Shown: positions 1 to 7,547 of the stretch, piece after piece | Layout: every line of letters starts with the position of its first letter | How positions within the stretch are numbered: position 1 is the first letter of the stretch | DNA from: CAZUAQ01 sp964618455 | GTDB lineage: Bacteria; Planctomycetota; Phycisphaerae; UBA1845; PWPN01 | NCBI GenBank assembly: GCA_964618455.1 | Contig: CAZUAQ010000011.1 | Coordinates: 62,001 to 126,000 of the forward strand | Direction: 5' to 3' | DNA length: 64,000 bases | Made by a program: the position numbers and the translations under genes | The notes under the pieces: model-generated | The model's database searches: none | Told to the model about the DNA's origin: nothing | Seen by the model: only the letters and a program-made list of their open reading frames with translations

Positions 1-896
1 ATGAGCCGGAGGTGTTCTTTGTAATCGGAGGGAACGCCATCGGGCTTGTCCAGCTCGGGCATCGGGGCATCATCCTCATCACCGCGCACGTAGAGCAGGC
101 GTTCGATGCGCAACTCGATATCGCGCACAGCGGTGAAGTATTCGTCGATCTTTCGCTTGTCCTCGCCACCGAGGCGCTTTCGCAGGGAGGCGGCATCCTC
201 GCGTACGAGGTCGAGGACACTCTTGCGGTACTGGAAACGTCGGCGACCGGCTTCATCGGTGGGGGCGGTGGCATCACCGCCGAAGAGCCGCTCGAAGACG
301 AGGCGGGGATTGACTTCCTTGGCGGTGGGCATGAACTCGGTCCGCCAGGAGATGTTCTGTGTATAGATGCAACTGTACCCGGAATCGCAGACGCCGGCGT
401 TGAAGGATTTCTCACAGCCCAGTTCAAGGGAAGGCAGTCGGGTGTTGCGGCCGATCTGCTCGGCGGCGAACTGATCGACGGATTGGCCGAGCTTCACGCC
501 GCGTCCGCCGGTCTTGTAGGGATGCGCGGCGGTGAGGAAGGAAGCCGACGCGCGGGCATGGTCACCCGGGCCGTCGCCAAGGGCCAGGCCATTGCGATGT
601 GCCAGGCCGCTGAGAATCGAGAAATCCTCACGCAGGTCGGCCAGAGGTTCGAGCGAGGGCGTGATTTCGTAATCGGCGCCCTCGGTCGCCGGTGTCCAGT
701 CCTCCATCACTTTGCCGTTGGGCACGAAGAGATAAACCATTCGATTGGGATGCCGAGCGGGCATGCCGGCCGAGGCGGGCAGCGCTGTCGGCGTGCCGGC
801 CCGGGCGGTTTTCATCACATCCAGCAAGGGCAACGCCATGGCGGTGCCGACCCCACGCAGCATGGTGCGGCGCGACATGTCATACGATCGATTCAT
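1..896 (-). CDS. DUF1552 domain protein (3' end outside window)
   Basis: About 298 residues are visible and the frame is still open at the left edge, so the C-terminus is missing. The N-terminus reads MNRSYDMSRRTMLRGVGTAM, a Tat-like twin-arginine leader (SRRTMLRG), followed by YLFVPNGKVMEDWTP and an H-A-R-A-S-A-S-F-L-T segment, all typical of the DUF1552 family of Planctomycetota. The family is encoded beside DUF1592 cytochrome-type proteins; its biochemical role is not established. The start ATG overlaps the stop of the upstream DUF1592 gene in an ATGA arrangement, which indicates translational coupling in one operon. A second in-frame Met (MSRRTM) seven codons in would also give a normal Tat leader. 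Family assignment is from the sequence pattern; an exported location is inferred. Confidence 0.88.
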   Translation of the reverse strand, partial: MNRSYDMSRRTMLRGVGTAMALPLLDVMKTARAGTPTALPASAGMPARHPNRMVYLFVPNGKVMEDWTPATEGADYEITPSLEPLADLREDFSILSGLAHRNGLALGDGPGDHARASASFLTAAHPYKTGGRGVKLGQSVDQFAAEQIGRNTRLPSLELGCEKSFNAGVCDSGYSCIYTQNISWRTEFMPTAKEVNPRLVFERLFGGDATAPTDEAGRRRFQYRKSVLDLVREDAASLRKRLGGEDKRKIDEYFTAVRDIELRIERLLYVRGDEDDAPMPELDKPDGVPSDYKEHLRL

Positions 897-3385
897 GAAT
901 CGTCCTCCGGAAGGGCGCGTAAACGAAATGGGGCGCTCTTGACGATTTCGACGATCAGCGTGGAGAAGCGATCGCCGTTGGATTCCAGTTTCTCACAGAC
1001 GGCCTGAACAGTGCACCTGTCATTATATTCGAGACCACGCCCGAGGGCATACGTCAGCATTTTTTCGGTCAGGCAGATGCGAAAAAGGTGGCTTTTTTCG
1101 GCGAGCAGGGCGATCAGTTCCTCCGGGCCGTCAAAGGAGGCACCGTCCGGGAGGGATCCGGAGGCATCGATGGGGTGGGTCCCCTCACGATCGCGCCAGG
1201 CGCCGATGGCGTTGAAATTCTCGAGCCCCAGGCCGATAGGGTCCATGCGGTTGTGGCAGGAACGACAGTCGTCGCGAATCAGGTGGACTTCGAGCCGCTG
1301 CCGCAGCGTCAATTCTTCGGGGCGTTCCGCCGCGGCTTCGCCTTCTTTGGGCTCCGGCGCCGCCTCGGGAAGGGCGGGCACATCCGGCGGCGGCGGGGGC
1401 GGGGGCGTGCCGAGGATCTGCTCGAGCACCCATTTGCCGCGCTTGACCGGACTGGTGCGCGTCGGGTCGGACGTGAGCGTGAGCACCCCGGCGTGGGTGA
1501 TGACACCGCCCGGTCGCTTGCCCTCCAGGGATACAAGTCGGAACTGCTCGCCTTCGATCTCGGGAACGCCGTAGTGCTTCGCGAGGCGTTCGTTCATGAA
1601 GGTGTAATCGGAGATCAGGAAGTCGAGGATGCTGCGATCCTCACGCATGATGTGCCGGAAGAGCGCTTCCGATTCTTCGCGCATGGCCCGGCGCAGGGTT
1701 TCGTCGAAATCGGGAAAGTGCTGCGGGTCGGGCTTGATGTCGGCAAGCTTGCGGATTTCGAGCCACTGGCCGGCGAAATTCTCGACCAGCGCTTCGGATC
1801 TCGGATCGGCAAGCATGCGCCGCACCTGCGCTTCGAGCACCGCGTCATCATGGAGTCGATTCTCGGAGGCGAGTCGGAAGAGCGTCTCATCGGGCATCGT
1901 GCTCCAGAGGAAATAGGAGAGTCGCGACGCCAGGGCGTAGTCATCGAGGGAATACACGCCGGTGGAAAGATCCGCCGAAGGGGGTACATCCTCCACGAGG
2001 AAAAGAAAGTACGGCGAGACGAGGATGGATTGAATCGCCACCTGGATCCCGCGTTCGAAGCTCTCGCCTTTGTTCACGACAAGTTCGACAAGGGAGGCAT
2101 ACCGCTCGACCTCCTCGGCGCGCAACGGCCGCCGGAAGGCACGCTCCGCAAGCTGAGCGACGATCCGTTGCGCGCAATCGCGAACGGAAGCCGGATCGTC
2201 GGCAGGCTCGCAGATCATGATCCGCTCGTGCGCGTCGCGTTGTACGTCCGCCACCGCCGGGGGCATGTCCATGCGCACCTGCCGGATGAAGAGATTCCGA
2301 TCGCCGCGCATTCCGGGATCTTTGTGCTTCGGGGCGTAATAGTCGTTGAGGAAGCGCAAGGCGAGAGTCTTAATCCCGGCGGAGACGGTGATCGTCGTGG
2401 TGTACGTGCCGGGTTCATTCGCCGTGGCCTCGACGTTGTGCATGGCGATGCGCTTGCCATCGAGCAGGACCGCCATCTTCGCAGCCTCCGGCCCGGCCTG
2501 CTGGCCCCAGGCGACGATGTGCAACGTGTACTCACCGGCGGAGGGAAAGCGCACCTGCCTGGCAATCTCCCCGCGTGAGAAGAGCCCGCGCGTCTCTTGA
2601 TTGACCGCCCGACCGTTGCCCTTCTGCTCAAACTGCGTCGCCGCCCATTCGCGATGTGTCGGTCCAGCGGGTTCCGGGGCAATGATGACCGTCTGCGCGA
2701 TACGCTCGGCGGCGGCGAGATAGCGTTCCATGAGCAACGAGGGGAGTGTGAGCACGTCGCCGATGTTATCGAAACCATAGCCGGAGTCGTCGGCGGGAAA
2801 TTCATCAATGAGATGGATGTCGATGCCGAACAGATCGCGTACCGTATTCTGGTACTCGATGCGATTCAGTCTGCGTAAGGTCACGCGTCCGGGCTGGGGT
2901 TCGCCCTCGCAGGGCATCCGCTCCAGGGCGTCGGTGATCCACAGGATCAGGTCGGTGCGTTCGGCATCGGAGGGCTGGTCGTTTCGACTGGGCGGCATCT
3001 CGCGCAGCTCGAGTCGTTCACGCACCGTCGTCCACACTTCCGGCTCGGAAAGGACGGAGGCGGTATCGGTGAAGCCGTGTAATTCGAGCCCGCCGCGCGA
3101 ACGTTTCTCGCCATGGCACGAGTAGCAGAACTTCTCCAACACCGGCTGATGCCGGCTCGTATAACTGTCGTCAAGATCGGCATAGTCGGAGTTTCCCGAA
3201 GCTTCAGTCGGAGACCCGATTGATATCCCGTCGCCGTTTGCAAGCACCCCTCCGTCTCTTTCGAGGACTCGAACGGGTTCATCCGCGCTTGTGGCCAATG
3301 CGGTGATGAACAGGAAGGCGATCGAGAGTCGAGAACGTGATCGCAGACGCCTGCATGGTACGAGGCGTTCACTACAAATGCGCAT
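893..3385 (-). CDS. DUF1592/DUF1588/DUF1585 family exported protein with c-type haem motifs
   Basis: About 830 residues from the chosen start. The order is: leader (arginine-rich n-region, hydrophobic SIAFLFITALATS), a CYSCH haem-binding motif at residues 87-91, a DUF1587-like segment (RRLNRIEYQNTVRDLFG), a carbohydrate-binding-like beta region, DUF1592 (ASRLSYFLWSTMPDE), a proline-rich linker (TPPPPPPPD), a second CRSCH motif followed by NRMDPIGLGLENF, and a DUF1585 C-terminus. This architecture is a hallmark of Planctomycetota and pairs with DUF1552; it suggests a periplasmic c-type cytochrome-linked system of unknown substrate. The frame stays open up to 3508, giving an alternative start 41 codons upstream. 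I chose the Met that begins a plausible signal peptide; none of the candidate starts has a good Shine-Dalgarno sequence. Confidence 0.88.
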   Translation of the reverse strand: MRICSERLVPCRRLRSRSRLSIAFLFITALATSADEPVRVLERDGGVLANGDGISIGSPTEASGNSDYADLDDSYTSRHQPVLEKFCYSCHGEKRSRGGLELHGFTDTASVLSEPEVWTTVRERLELREMPPSRNDQPSDAERTDLILWITDALERMPCEGEPQPGRVTLRRLNRIEYQNTVRDLFGIDIHLIDEFPADDSGYGFDNIGDVLTLPSLLMERYLAAAERIAQTVIIAPEPAGPTHREWAATQFEQKGNGRAVNQETRGLFSRGEIARQVRFPSAGEYTLHIVAWGQQAGPEAAKMAVLLDGKRIAMHNVEATANEPGTYTTTITVSAGIKTLALRFLNDYYAPKHKDPGMRGDRNLFIRQVRMDMPPAVADVQRDAHERIMICEPADDPASVRDCAQRIVAQLAERAFRRPLRAEEVERYASLVELVVNKGESFERGIQVAIQSILVSPYFLFLVEDVPPSADLSTGVYSLDDYALASRLSYFLWSTMPDETLFRLASENRLHDDAVLEAQVRRMLADPRSEALVENFAGQWLEIRKLADIKPDPQHFPDFDETLRRAMREESEALFRHIMREDRSILDFLISDYTFMNERLAKHYGVPEIEGEQFRLVSLEGKRPGGVITHAGVLTLTSDPTRTSPVKRGKWVLEQILGTPPPPPPPDVPALPEAAPEPKEGEAAAERPEELTLRQRLEVHLIRDDCRSCHNRMDPIGLGLENFNAIGAWRDREGTHPIDASGSLPDGASFDGPEELIALLAEKSHLFRICLTEKMLTYALGRGLEYNDRCTVQAVCEKLESNGDRFSTLIVEIVKSAPFRLRALPEDDS

Positions 3386-3523
3386 CGGTTGAAAGAGTAT
3401 TCGCGTCATACGATCATGCGATTCAAGCGTCGGCTCAAACGAGCATTCTTCCTGTATCATTGTATCGGATCGAGTGAAGTTTGCGAACAAATCGGCGGAT
3501 TGCGACATGGGATGTGAGGATCA

Positions 3524-3856
3524 TCACAGCTTCGGCGGCAGGGTGTGGCAGTGTTTGATGGCGCGGTCGATCCATGCCTTGAGTGCGGCTTGATCGGAAT
3601 GCGCTTCGGAAGAAAGGTAGATCATGCTTTTCAGGGGCTTGCCAGTGAAGTCCATGGGGCGGGTGTGGGGCTGTTTCAGGGCCTCCATCACCCCTTGCTC
3701 ACCGAGCCGAAGCACGAGATCGTTCCCGATGACCCCGCAGCACATGTGACCTCGGATCGTAAAGCAGAGTCCGCCGAACATCTTGCGCTCGCTTACACCG
3801 CGCCGCCGTTTAAGCGCCTGTCGGATGCGTTCGGCAAGTTCGGGATCGTACGCCAT
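3524..3856 (-). CDS. TfoX/Sxy N-terminal domain protein
   Basis: 110 residues, matching the TfoX N-terminal domain alone: MAYDPELAERIRQAL at the start, then SERKMFGGLCFTIRGHMCCGV and DLVLRLG. In gammaproteobacterial TfoX/Sxy this domain belongs to a competence regulator, but single-domain versions are widespread in soil and aquatic bacteria, often beside ArsR/SRPBCC genes, and have no proven competence role. It is the last gene of the arsR operon, 75 bases after the SRPBCC stop. The C-terminal TfoX domain (helix-hairpin-helix-like) is absent. The family call is firm; function is unknown. Confidence 0.85.
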   Translation of the reverse strand: MAYDPELAERIRQALKRRRGVSERKMFGGLCFTIRGHMCCGVIGNDLVLRLGEQGVMEALKQPHTRPMDFTGKPLKSMIYLSSEAHSDQAALKAWIDRAIKHCHTLPPKL

Positions 3857-3931
3857 TGATCTTTGCGTCCGGTTTCACATGTGCCGCGGTGTCCGCGCCG
3901 GGCCTCCTGAGGCACGGATCGCAACGTAATC

Positions 3932-4390
3932 TCAGGCCTTCGCACGGCTTTCGGCAAGTTCGCGACTTTTCTCGAGCCAGTGCGACCAGCCCATGACCAC
4001 ACCTTCGCGGTGCTCGCTGCTGATCAGGCCGAACGCGCGATGAGTCAGTGCCAGGCGCGTGCCGCCGCCTTCTTCGGTCAGGCGGTACTGGACGAAGTTC
4101 AATGCCGGGTATGACATGAAGAGAGGCCCGGTGATTTCCAGGAGCGTCGGCGGCTTGATGACCTGCACGTGTCCCCAGAGATGCCCGGTGTTGTCGCCGA
4201 GGTCGCGCAACCAACGGCCACCGGGCCAGGGCTCCAGCTTGAGCGGCATGGGGGTGCCGTCCGGCGTCTCGGAGCGTGGGCCGATCTGATCGAGCATCGC
4301 CTGGAAGCTGATCTCGCGGGAGGCGGCGATTAGCGTTTCTTTCTGAATGCAGAGCGTCAGTTCCTGCGGAATCGTATCGGTAGCCGTCAT
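3932..4390 (-). CDS. SRPBCC (AHSA1/START-like) domain protein
   Basis: 152 residues. The pattern IAASREISFQAMLDQIG, then WPGGRWLRDLGDNTGHLWGHV, LEITGPLFMSYPA, YRLTEEGGGTRLALTHRAFG and GWSHWLEKSRELA fits the AHSA1-like branch of the SRPBCC superfamily, a helix-grip fold that binds hydrophobic ligands. The ligand is unknown. The start was chosen at the Met of MTATDTIPQE because it is preceded by a good GGAG Shine-Dalgarno. Longer in-frame readings into the upstream gene have no family support. AHSA1-like proteins are very commonly encoded after an ArsR regulator, as here, and probably respond to the same signal. Confidence 0.87.
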   Translation of the reverse strand: MTATDTIPQELTLCIQKETLIAASREISFQAMLDQIGPRSETPDGTPMPLKLEPWPGGRWLRDLGDNTGHLWGHVQVIKPPTLLEITGPLFMSYPALNFVQYRLTEEGGGTRLALTHRAFGLISSEHREGVVMGWSHWLEKSRELAESRAKA

Positions 4391-4422
4391 GGCAGTTCTC
4401 CGTGAGTTGTGTTCGTGCGTGA

Positions 4423-4827
4423 TCAGTTCCCGAACGCCTGCTTCGCCTGGAAAAACTCTTCCTTGACGATTTTTCCGCCAGCGACGGTATAGAGCGCCAT
4501 CTCCTTCATGGAGAAACGCTTGCCTTCCATGGGGCCCGCCTTGGCAGTGATCTCGACCTCCATCGGTACGATGAAACGATCGCCGTGGGCAAACGGTCCT
4601 TCGACCTCGCTGCGGTGCACTTCGTGGTTTTCGATCCACCAGTGATTCTTGCCAAGGACGGCTTCTTTGCCCTTCATCTCCTGATCCATACCGGGGGCGC
4701 AGCAGTGCTCGACGCTCAGGATGTCGTCGCTGTAGAGCGTCTCGATGGCCTTGATGTTCTCACCCTTCCGGCAGAACTCCACGAGTTGCTCACCGATGGC
4801 CAGGGTCTCATTCGCTTCGGTCGCCAT
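4423..4827 (-). CDS. NTF2-like / SnoaL-type fold protein
   Basis: 134 residues. The sequence LVEFCRKGENIKAIETLYSDDILSVE followed by a beta-rich half (DRFIVPMEVEITAK, FSMKEMALYTVAGGKIVKEEFF) is characteristic of small NTF2-like proteins of the SnoaL/ketosteroid-isomerase-like group. Proteins of this fold can be enzymes or ligand binders; no catalytic assignment is possible. The ATG is preceded by AAAGGAGAAG, a strong ribosome binding site. The first 20 bases overlap the end of arsR, so the two are almost certainly co-transcribed and probably coupled. Confidence 0.82.
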   Translation of the reverse strand: MATEANETLAIGEQLVEFCRKGENIKAIETLYSDDILSVEHCCAPGMDQEMKGKEAVLGKNHWWIENHEVHRSEVEGPFAHGDRFIVPMEVEITAKAGPMEGKRFSMKEMALYTVAGGKIVKEEFFQAKQAFGN

Positions 4828-5209
4828 GACTGTCTTCTCCTTTGTGTGTGGTGGTCGATTCCTCCTCTGGAAGTCCTGCGGCGACGCGTTCGGCCTGGGC
4901 CTGAATGCGATCGAGTTGATGCTCCCAGAAGCGTTCAAACGTCTTGGTCCAATCGTGCATGGGCTTGAGCCTGTCCGCGTTCACACGGTAGAGCTGACGC
5001 CGCCCCGACCGGCGGACGCTCACCAGCCCGGCCTGTCGCAAGACCTTGAGGTGCTTGGAGACCGCCGGCTGCGGCATCCTCAGGCCGGTGACGAGCTCGT
5101 TGACGGGGCGTTCCCCGGTCTCGCTCTCGGCGAGAAAGCCGAGAATCGCCCGGCGACGCGGTTCGGCCACCGCGTTGTAGATGTCGGAACTGGCTGCGGC
5201 CCGAGCCAT
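4808..5209 (-). CDS. ArsR-family transcriptional regulator
   Basis: 133 residues. A winged helix-turn-helix occupies about residues 10-95: YNAVAEPRRRAILGFL, then VNELVTGLRMPQPAVSKHLKVLRQAGLV (recognition helix PQPAVSKHLKVL) and the wing VSVRRSGRRQLYRVN. It belongs to the metal-independent ArsR group that precedes SRPBCC genes; no cysteine metal site (such as CVCD) is visible. A C-terminal helix (HDWTKTFERFWEHQLDRIQ) is the usual dimerisation segment. It heads the operon arsR - NTF2-like - SRPBCC - TfoX-like. Its own promoter with an overlapping palindrome lies immediately upstream, so autoregulation is likely. Confidence 0.92.
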   Translation of the reverse strand: MARAAASSDIYNAVAEPRRRAILGFLAESETGERPVNELVTGLRMPQPAVSKHLKVLRQAGLVSVRRSGRRQLYRVNADRLKPMHDWTKTFERFWEHQLDRIQAQAERVAAGLPEEESTTTHKGEDSHGDRSE

Positions 5210-5243
5210 GTCTCAAATATATACCGATATGGGAATATGTCAA
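5210..5243 (-). promoter_or_regulatory. arsR promoter with embedded palindromic operator
   Basis: Read on the minus strand there is TTGACA (5243-5238), a 16-base spacer and TATATT (5221-5216). The spacer plus two bases (5220-5237) is an imperfect palindrome, TATTCC-CATATC-GGTATA, with 14 of 18 positions symmetric. A repressor bound there would block RNA polymerase. Only six bases separate the -10 hexamer from the arsR ATG, so the transcript should start at or near the start codon (leaderless). The elements are seen directly; repressor binding is inferred. Confidence 0.6.
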
Positions 5244-5268
5244 GGCAAAGTCCGCGAAAACGTGAAAA

Positions 5269-7521
5269 TCAATGCTGGGAGGCCGGAAATCGCAGGGTGG
5301 GGTAGAGCTCGGGACCTTTTTCTTCTGCGATGCCCGGGCTCCAGTCGACCCAGCCGATGCGGCCGTGACCATCGGCGTCGTTGACCAGAACGTTGAAGCC
5401 GATGTGTTCGGGCCAGCCGGTCGGGGCTTCGGTGAACAGCGCGCGGGGCAGGGCCACCTCGTACGTTGTCTTGCCTTCGGTGTGGACGACCGCCGCCTTG
5501 AGTTGCGAGAAATCCCGCGCCTTCTGATCCGCCCAGACGTGCGTCACGGCATCCCCGCCGAGAAGAGCGACACCAAGTTCGAAATCGTCATCGTCGAACG
5601 AGCGCGTGGCATCGGCTTCGGGATCGACGGCGATCTGAAGTGAGTCGCCCAGCCACATGGAAGCCGGAGTATGCGGGTTGTCATGAATGGAGTCCTCGAC
5701 TTCGATGCCGAGGTAAAGGTATGCATCATCGACGGCGAGATGCAGCTTTCCGCCGAGGACATCATGGCTGCCGTGCCCGTCGAAGTGAAACGTGTTCCAC
5801 GGATGCCGGAGCGGTAGCTGAAATGCTTCGACATATTCATCGAGATGGCCATCGATCTCGGTTTTCGGGATCGAGGGGACATTGAAGATCCACTGTTCAG
5901 GGTCGGTCCGCTTCCGCCACTGGCTTAGGCGAACGCGCCGGATCCGTGCGTCGGACGTGCAGCGGCGATACTGGGCGTGGAATTCCTCGGCGTGTTCACG
6001 ATCGCCATGTTCGAGGAACAACTCCGCAAGCTGACGGGCGTCTTCGCGAAAGACCCACTTCGCCAGAGGGAGCGCTTGGGCGAAAGCGTCGTACGCCTCG
6101 TCGTTCTTTCCTGCCTTGAGCAGGTGCACGCCGCGATGATAGGCAAGGCTTCGTGCGATCATGGGGCTGGGCGGATGCCTGGCGAATTCATCGAGAATCG
6201 CCTGGGCCGGTTTATGCTCGCCGGCTTCCTTCCACATGCGGCTGAGTTCTCCGGCAAGAACGTTGATGGCGGGAGACCGGGGCGAGGGATGAATGACTTC
6301 GTAGTACTCGCGGATGTAGTTGTGAAAGGCATCCTCGGCATCCTGCCATTGCTTCTTCTTGCGAAGGAGAAAACCGCGTTGATAGTAGGCGCGGGCCGAC
6401 CATTCAGTACCGGGGAACCTGTCAACGACGTGTGCAAAGGTCATCAACGCCTGTTCGGCATCCTCGTTCAGCAGGTGCATGCAGCCTTCACTGTACGCGG
6501 CGAAACCGGTAGTGTCCGGATGATCGGCGGTACGTGACAACGCTTGGAAAGCGTCAGCCGCCTCGTCGTAGTTGCGTCCACGATACAACCGCGCCGCCAA
6601 GCCGCGCGTGACTTCACGCGTACCTGCCTCGACGTCTTCAGAGTTGGCATCCTCGGAGAGGGCATCCCTGCTCGCGTAGGGCAACGGCAGGGCGAAGGGC
6701 TCATCCGGCGTTTCCACACGCACCTCCACCACTACCGGCCAATGGTCCGACATGCTGAGGTAACCCACGTAGCTGTCCACGAACGCGACGCGATCGTTCC
6801 CGTAGATGTAATCGATCTGCCCGTTCAGCGGCAGCGGGCCGGAGACGTACGCTGAGCCCTGCACCGTCGGGCAGATGGCACCGTGCACGAATTCGCAACT
6901 GCTCTGCCAGCCGGATGCACGAAACGCCTCGGCCTGCGGCGATTGCCAGCCGTGATTGAAGTCGCCCATGATCGTGGCGGGGCCGTCCCATTCGCTCGCC
7001 CACGCGCCCATCCTGCCGATGGTGCCCGGATGCTGGCTGGCGGGCCAGATGTGCGTCATGTACGCCCGGACCTGCGTGGAGGGGGAGACCTGAAGCGTGA
7101 CGTAGCCGACCTGCCACGCCGGCTGGCCGGGTGGCTGCATCTGCTCGTAGCCCATGTCGCGGATCGGAAGCCGGGTCAGCAAGGCATTGATCTGCCAGCC
7201 CCCCAGGGCGTCGACGGTCGGCCAGCGGTGAATGTGCATCGGCCAATCGCGCTTCGCCAGCGCGACCAGCAGTTCAGCGGTGTGATCGCGCCCATCGTGC
7301 CAGGCGGTGCCGACATCCACCTCGCACAGTCCGACGACGTCCGCGGCATGATCCACGATCGTGTCGGCAATCTGCTCGATCTGCCGCGGCCCGAGCGGGA
7401 TGTGCGCCGCCGAGCCGACGTTGTATGCCATCACGCGATAAGTGATGGACCCGGCATGCAGCATACCACACGACAGGAAGAGACTCCCCACCATCACCGC
7501 CATTCGCGCGGTAAGCTTCAT
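5269..7521 (-). CDS. Exported endonuclease/exonuclease/phosphatase-fold protein with TPR and CBM9-like domains
   Basis: About 750 residues. A signal peptide (MKLTARMAVMVGSLFLSCGMLHA) is followed by an endonuclease/exonuclease/phosphatase (EEP) domain at roughly residues 25-275, with MAYNVGS, LCEVDVG, MGDFNHGW, QIDYIYGN and MSDHWPVVV marking the usual active-site strands (N, E, D-x-N, D, S-D-H). Residues about 300-540 are tetratricopeptide-like helices (AADAFQALSR, QALMTFAHVVDRFPGTEWSARAYYQRGFLL). The last 200 residues resemble a family-9 carbohydrate-binding or sugar-binding beta sandwich (EIDGHLDEYVEAFQ, WLGDSLQIAVDPE, YEVALPRALF). The start is the ATG giving a clean signal peptide; a GTG lies three codons upstream. 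It follows the sulfatase by 26 bases, so the two probably form an operon for degrading an extracellular polymer; the substrate is unknown. Confidence 0.82.
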   Translation of the reverse strand: MKLTARMAVMVGSLFLSCGMLHAGSITYRVMAYNVGSAAHIPLGPRQIEQIADTIVDHAADVVGLCEVDVGTAWHDGRDHTAELLVALAKRDWPMHIHRWPTVDALGGWQINALLTRLPIRDMGYEQMQPPGQPAWQVGYVTLQVSPSTQVRAYMTHIWPASQHPGTIGRMGAWASEWDGPATIMGDFNHGWQSPQAEAFRASGWQSSCEFVHGAICPTVQGSAYVSGPLPLNGQIDYIYGNDRVAFVDSYVGYLSMSDHWPVVVEVRVETPDEPFALPLPYASRDALSEDANSEDVEAGTREVTRGLAARLYRGRNYDEAADAFQALSRTADHPDTTGFAAYSEGCMHLLNEDAEQALMTFAHVVDRFPGTEWSARAYYQRGFLLRKKKQWQDAEDAFHNYIREYYEVIHPSPRSPAINVLAGELSRMWKEAGEHKPAQAILDEFARHPPSPMIARSLAYHRGVHLLKAGKNDEAYDAFAQALPLAKWVFREDARQLAELFLEHGDREHAEEFHAQYRRCTSDARIRRVRLSQWRKRTDPEQWIFNVPSIPKTEIDGHLDEYVEAFQLPLRHPWNTFHFDGHGSHDVLGGKLHLAVDDAYLYLGIEVEDSIHDNPHTPASMWLGDSLQIAVDPEADATRSFDDDDFELGVALLGGDAVTHVWADQKARDFSQLKAAVVHTEGKTTYEVALPRALFTEAPTGWPEHIGFNVLVNDADGHGRIGWVDWSPGIAEEKGPELYPTLRFPASQH

Positions 7522-7547
7522 GTGAGTCACCCTGATCCGAGGAGCGC

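Noticed and set aside
12..1007. Long plus-strand reading frame opposite the DUF1552 gene
   Set aside because: It is the antisense shadow of a well-supported family protein; the translation has no domain and is rich in His, Arg and Gly as GC-rich antisense frames are.
1088..2578. 496-residue plus-strand frame opposite DUF1592
   Set aside because: Antisense shadow; the minus-strand product has haem motifs and DUF1587/1592/1585 blocks.
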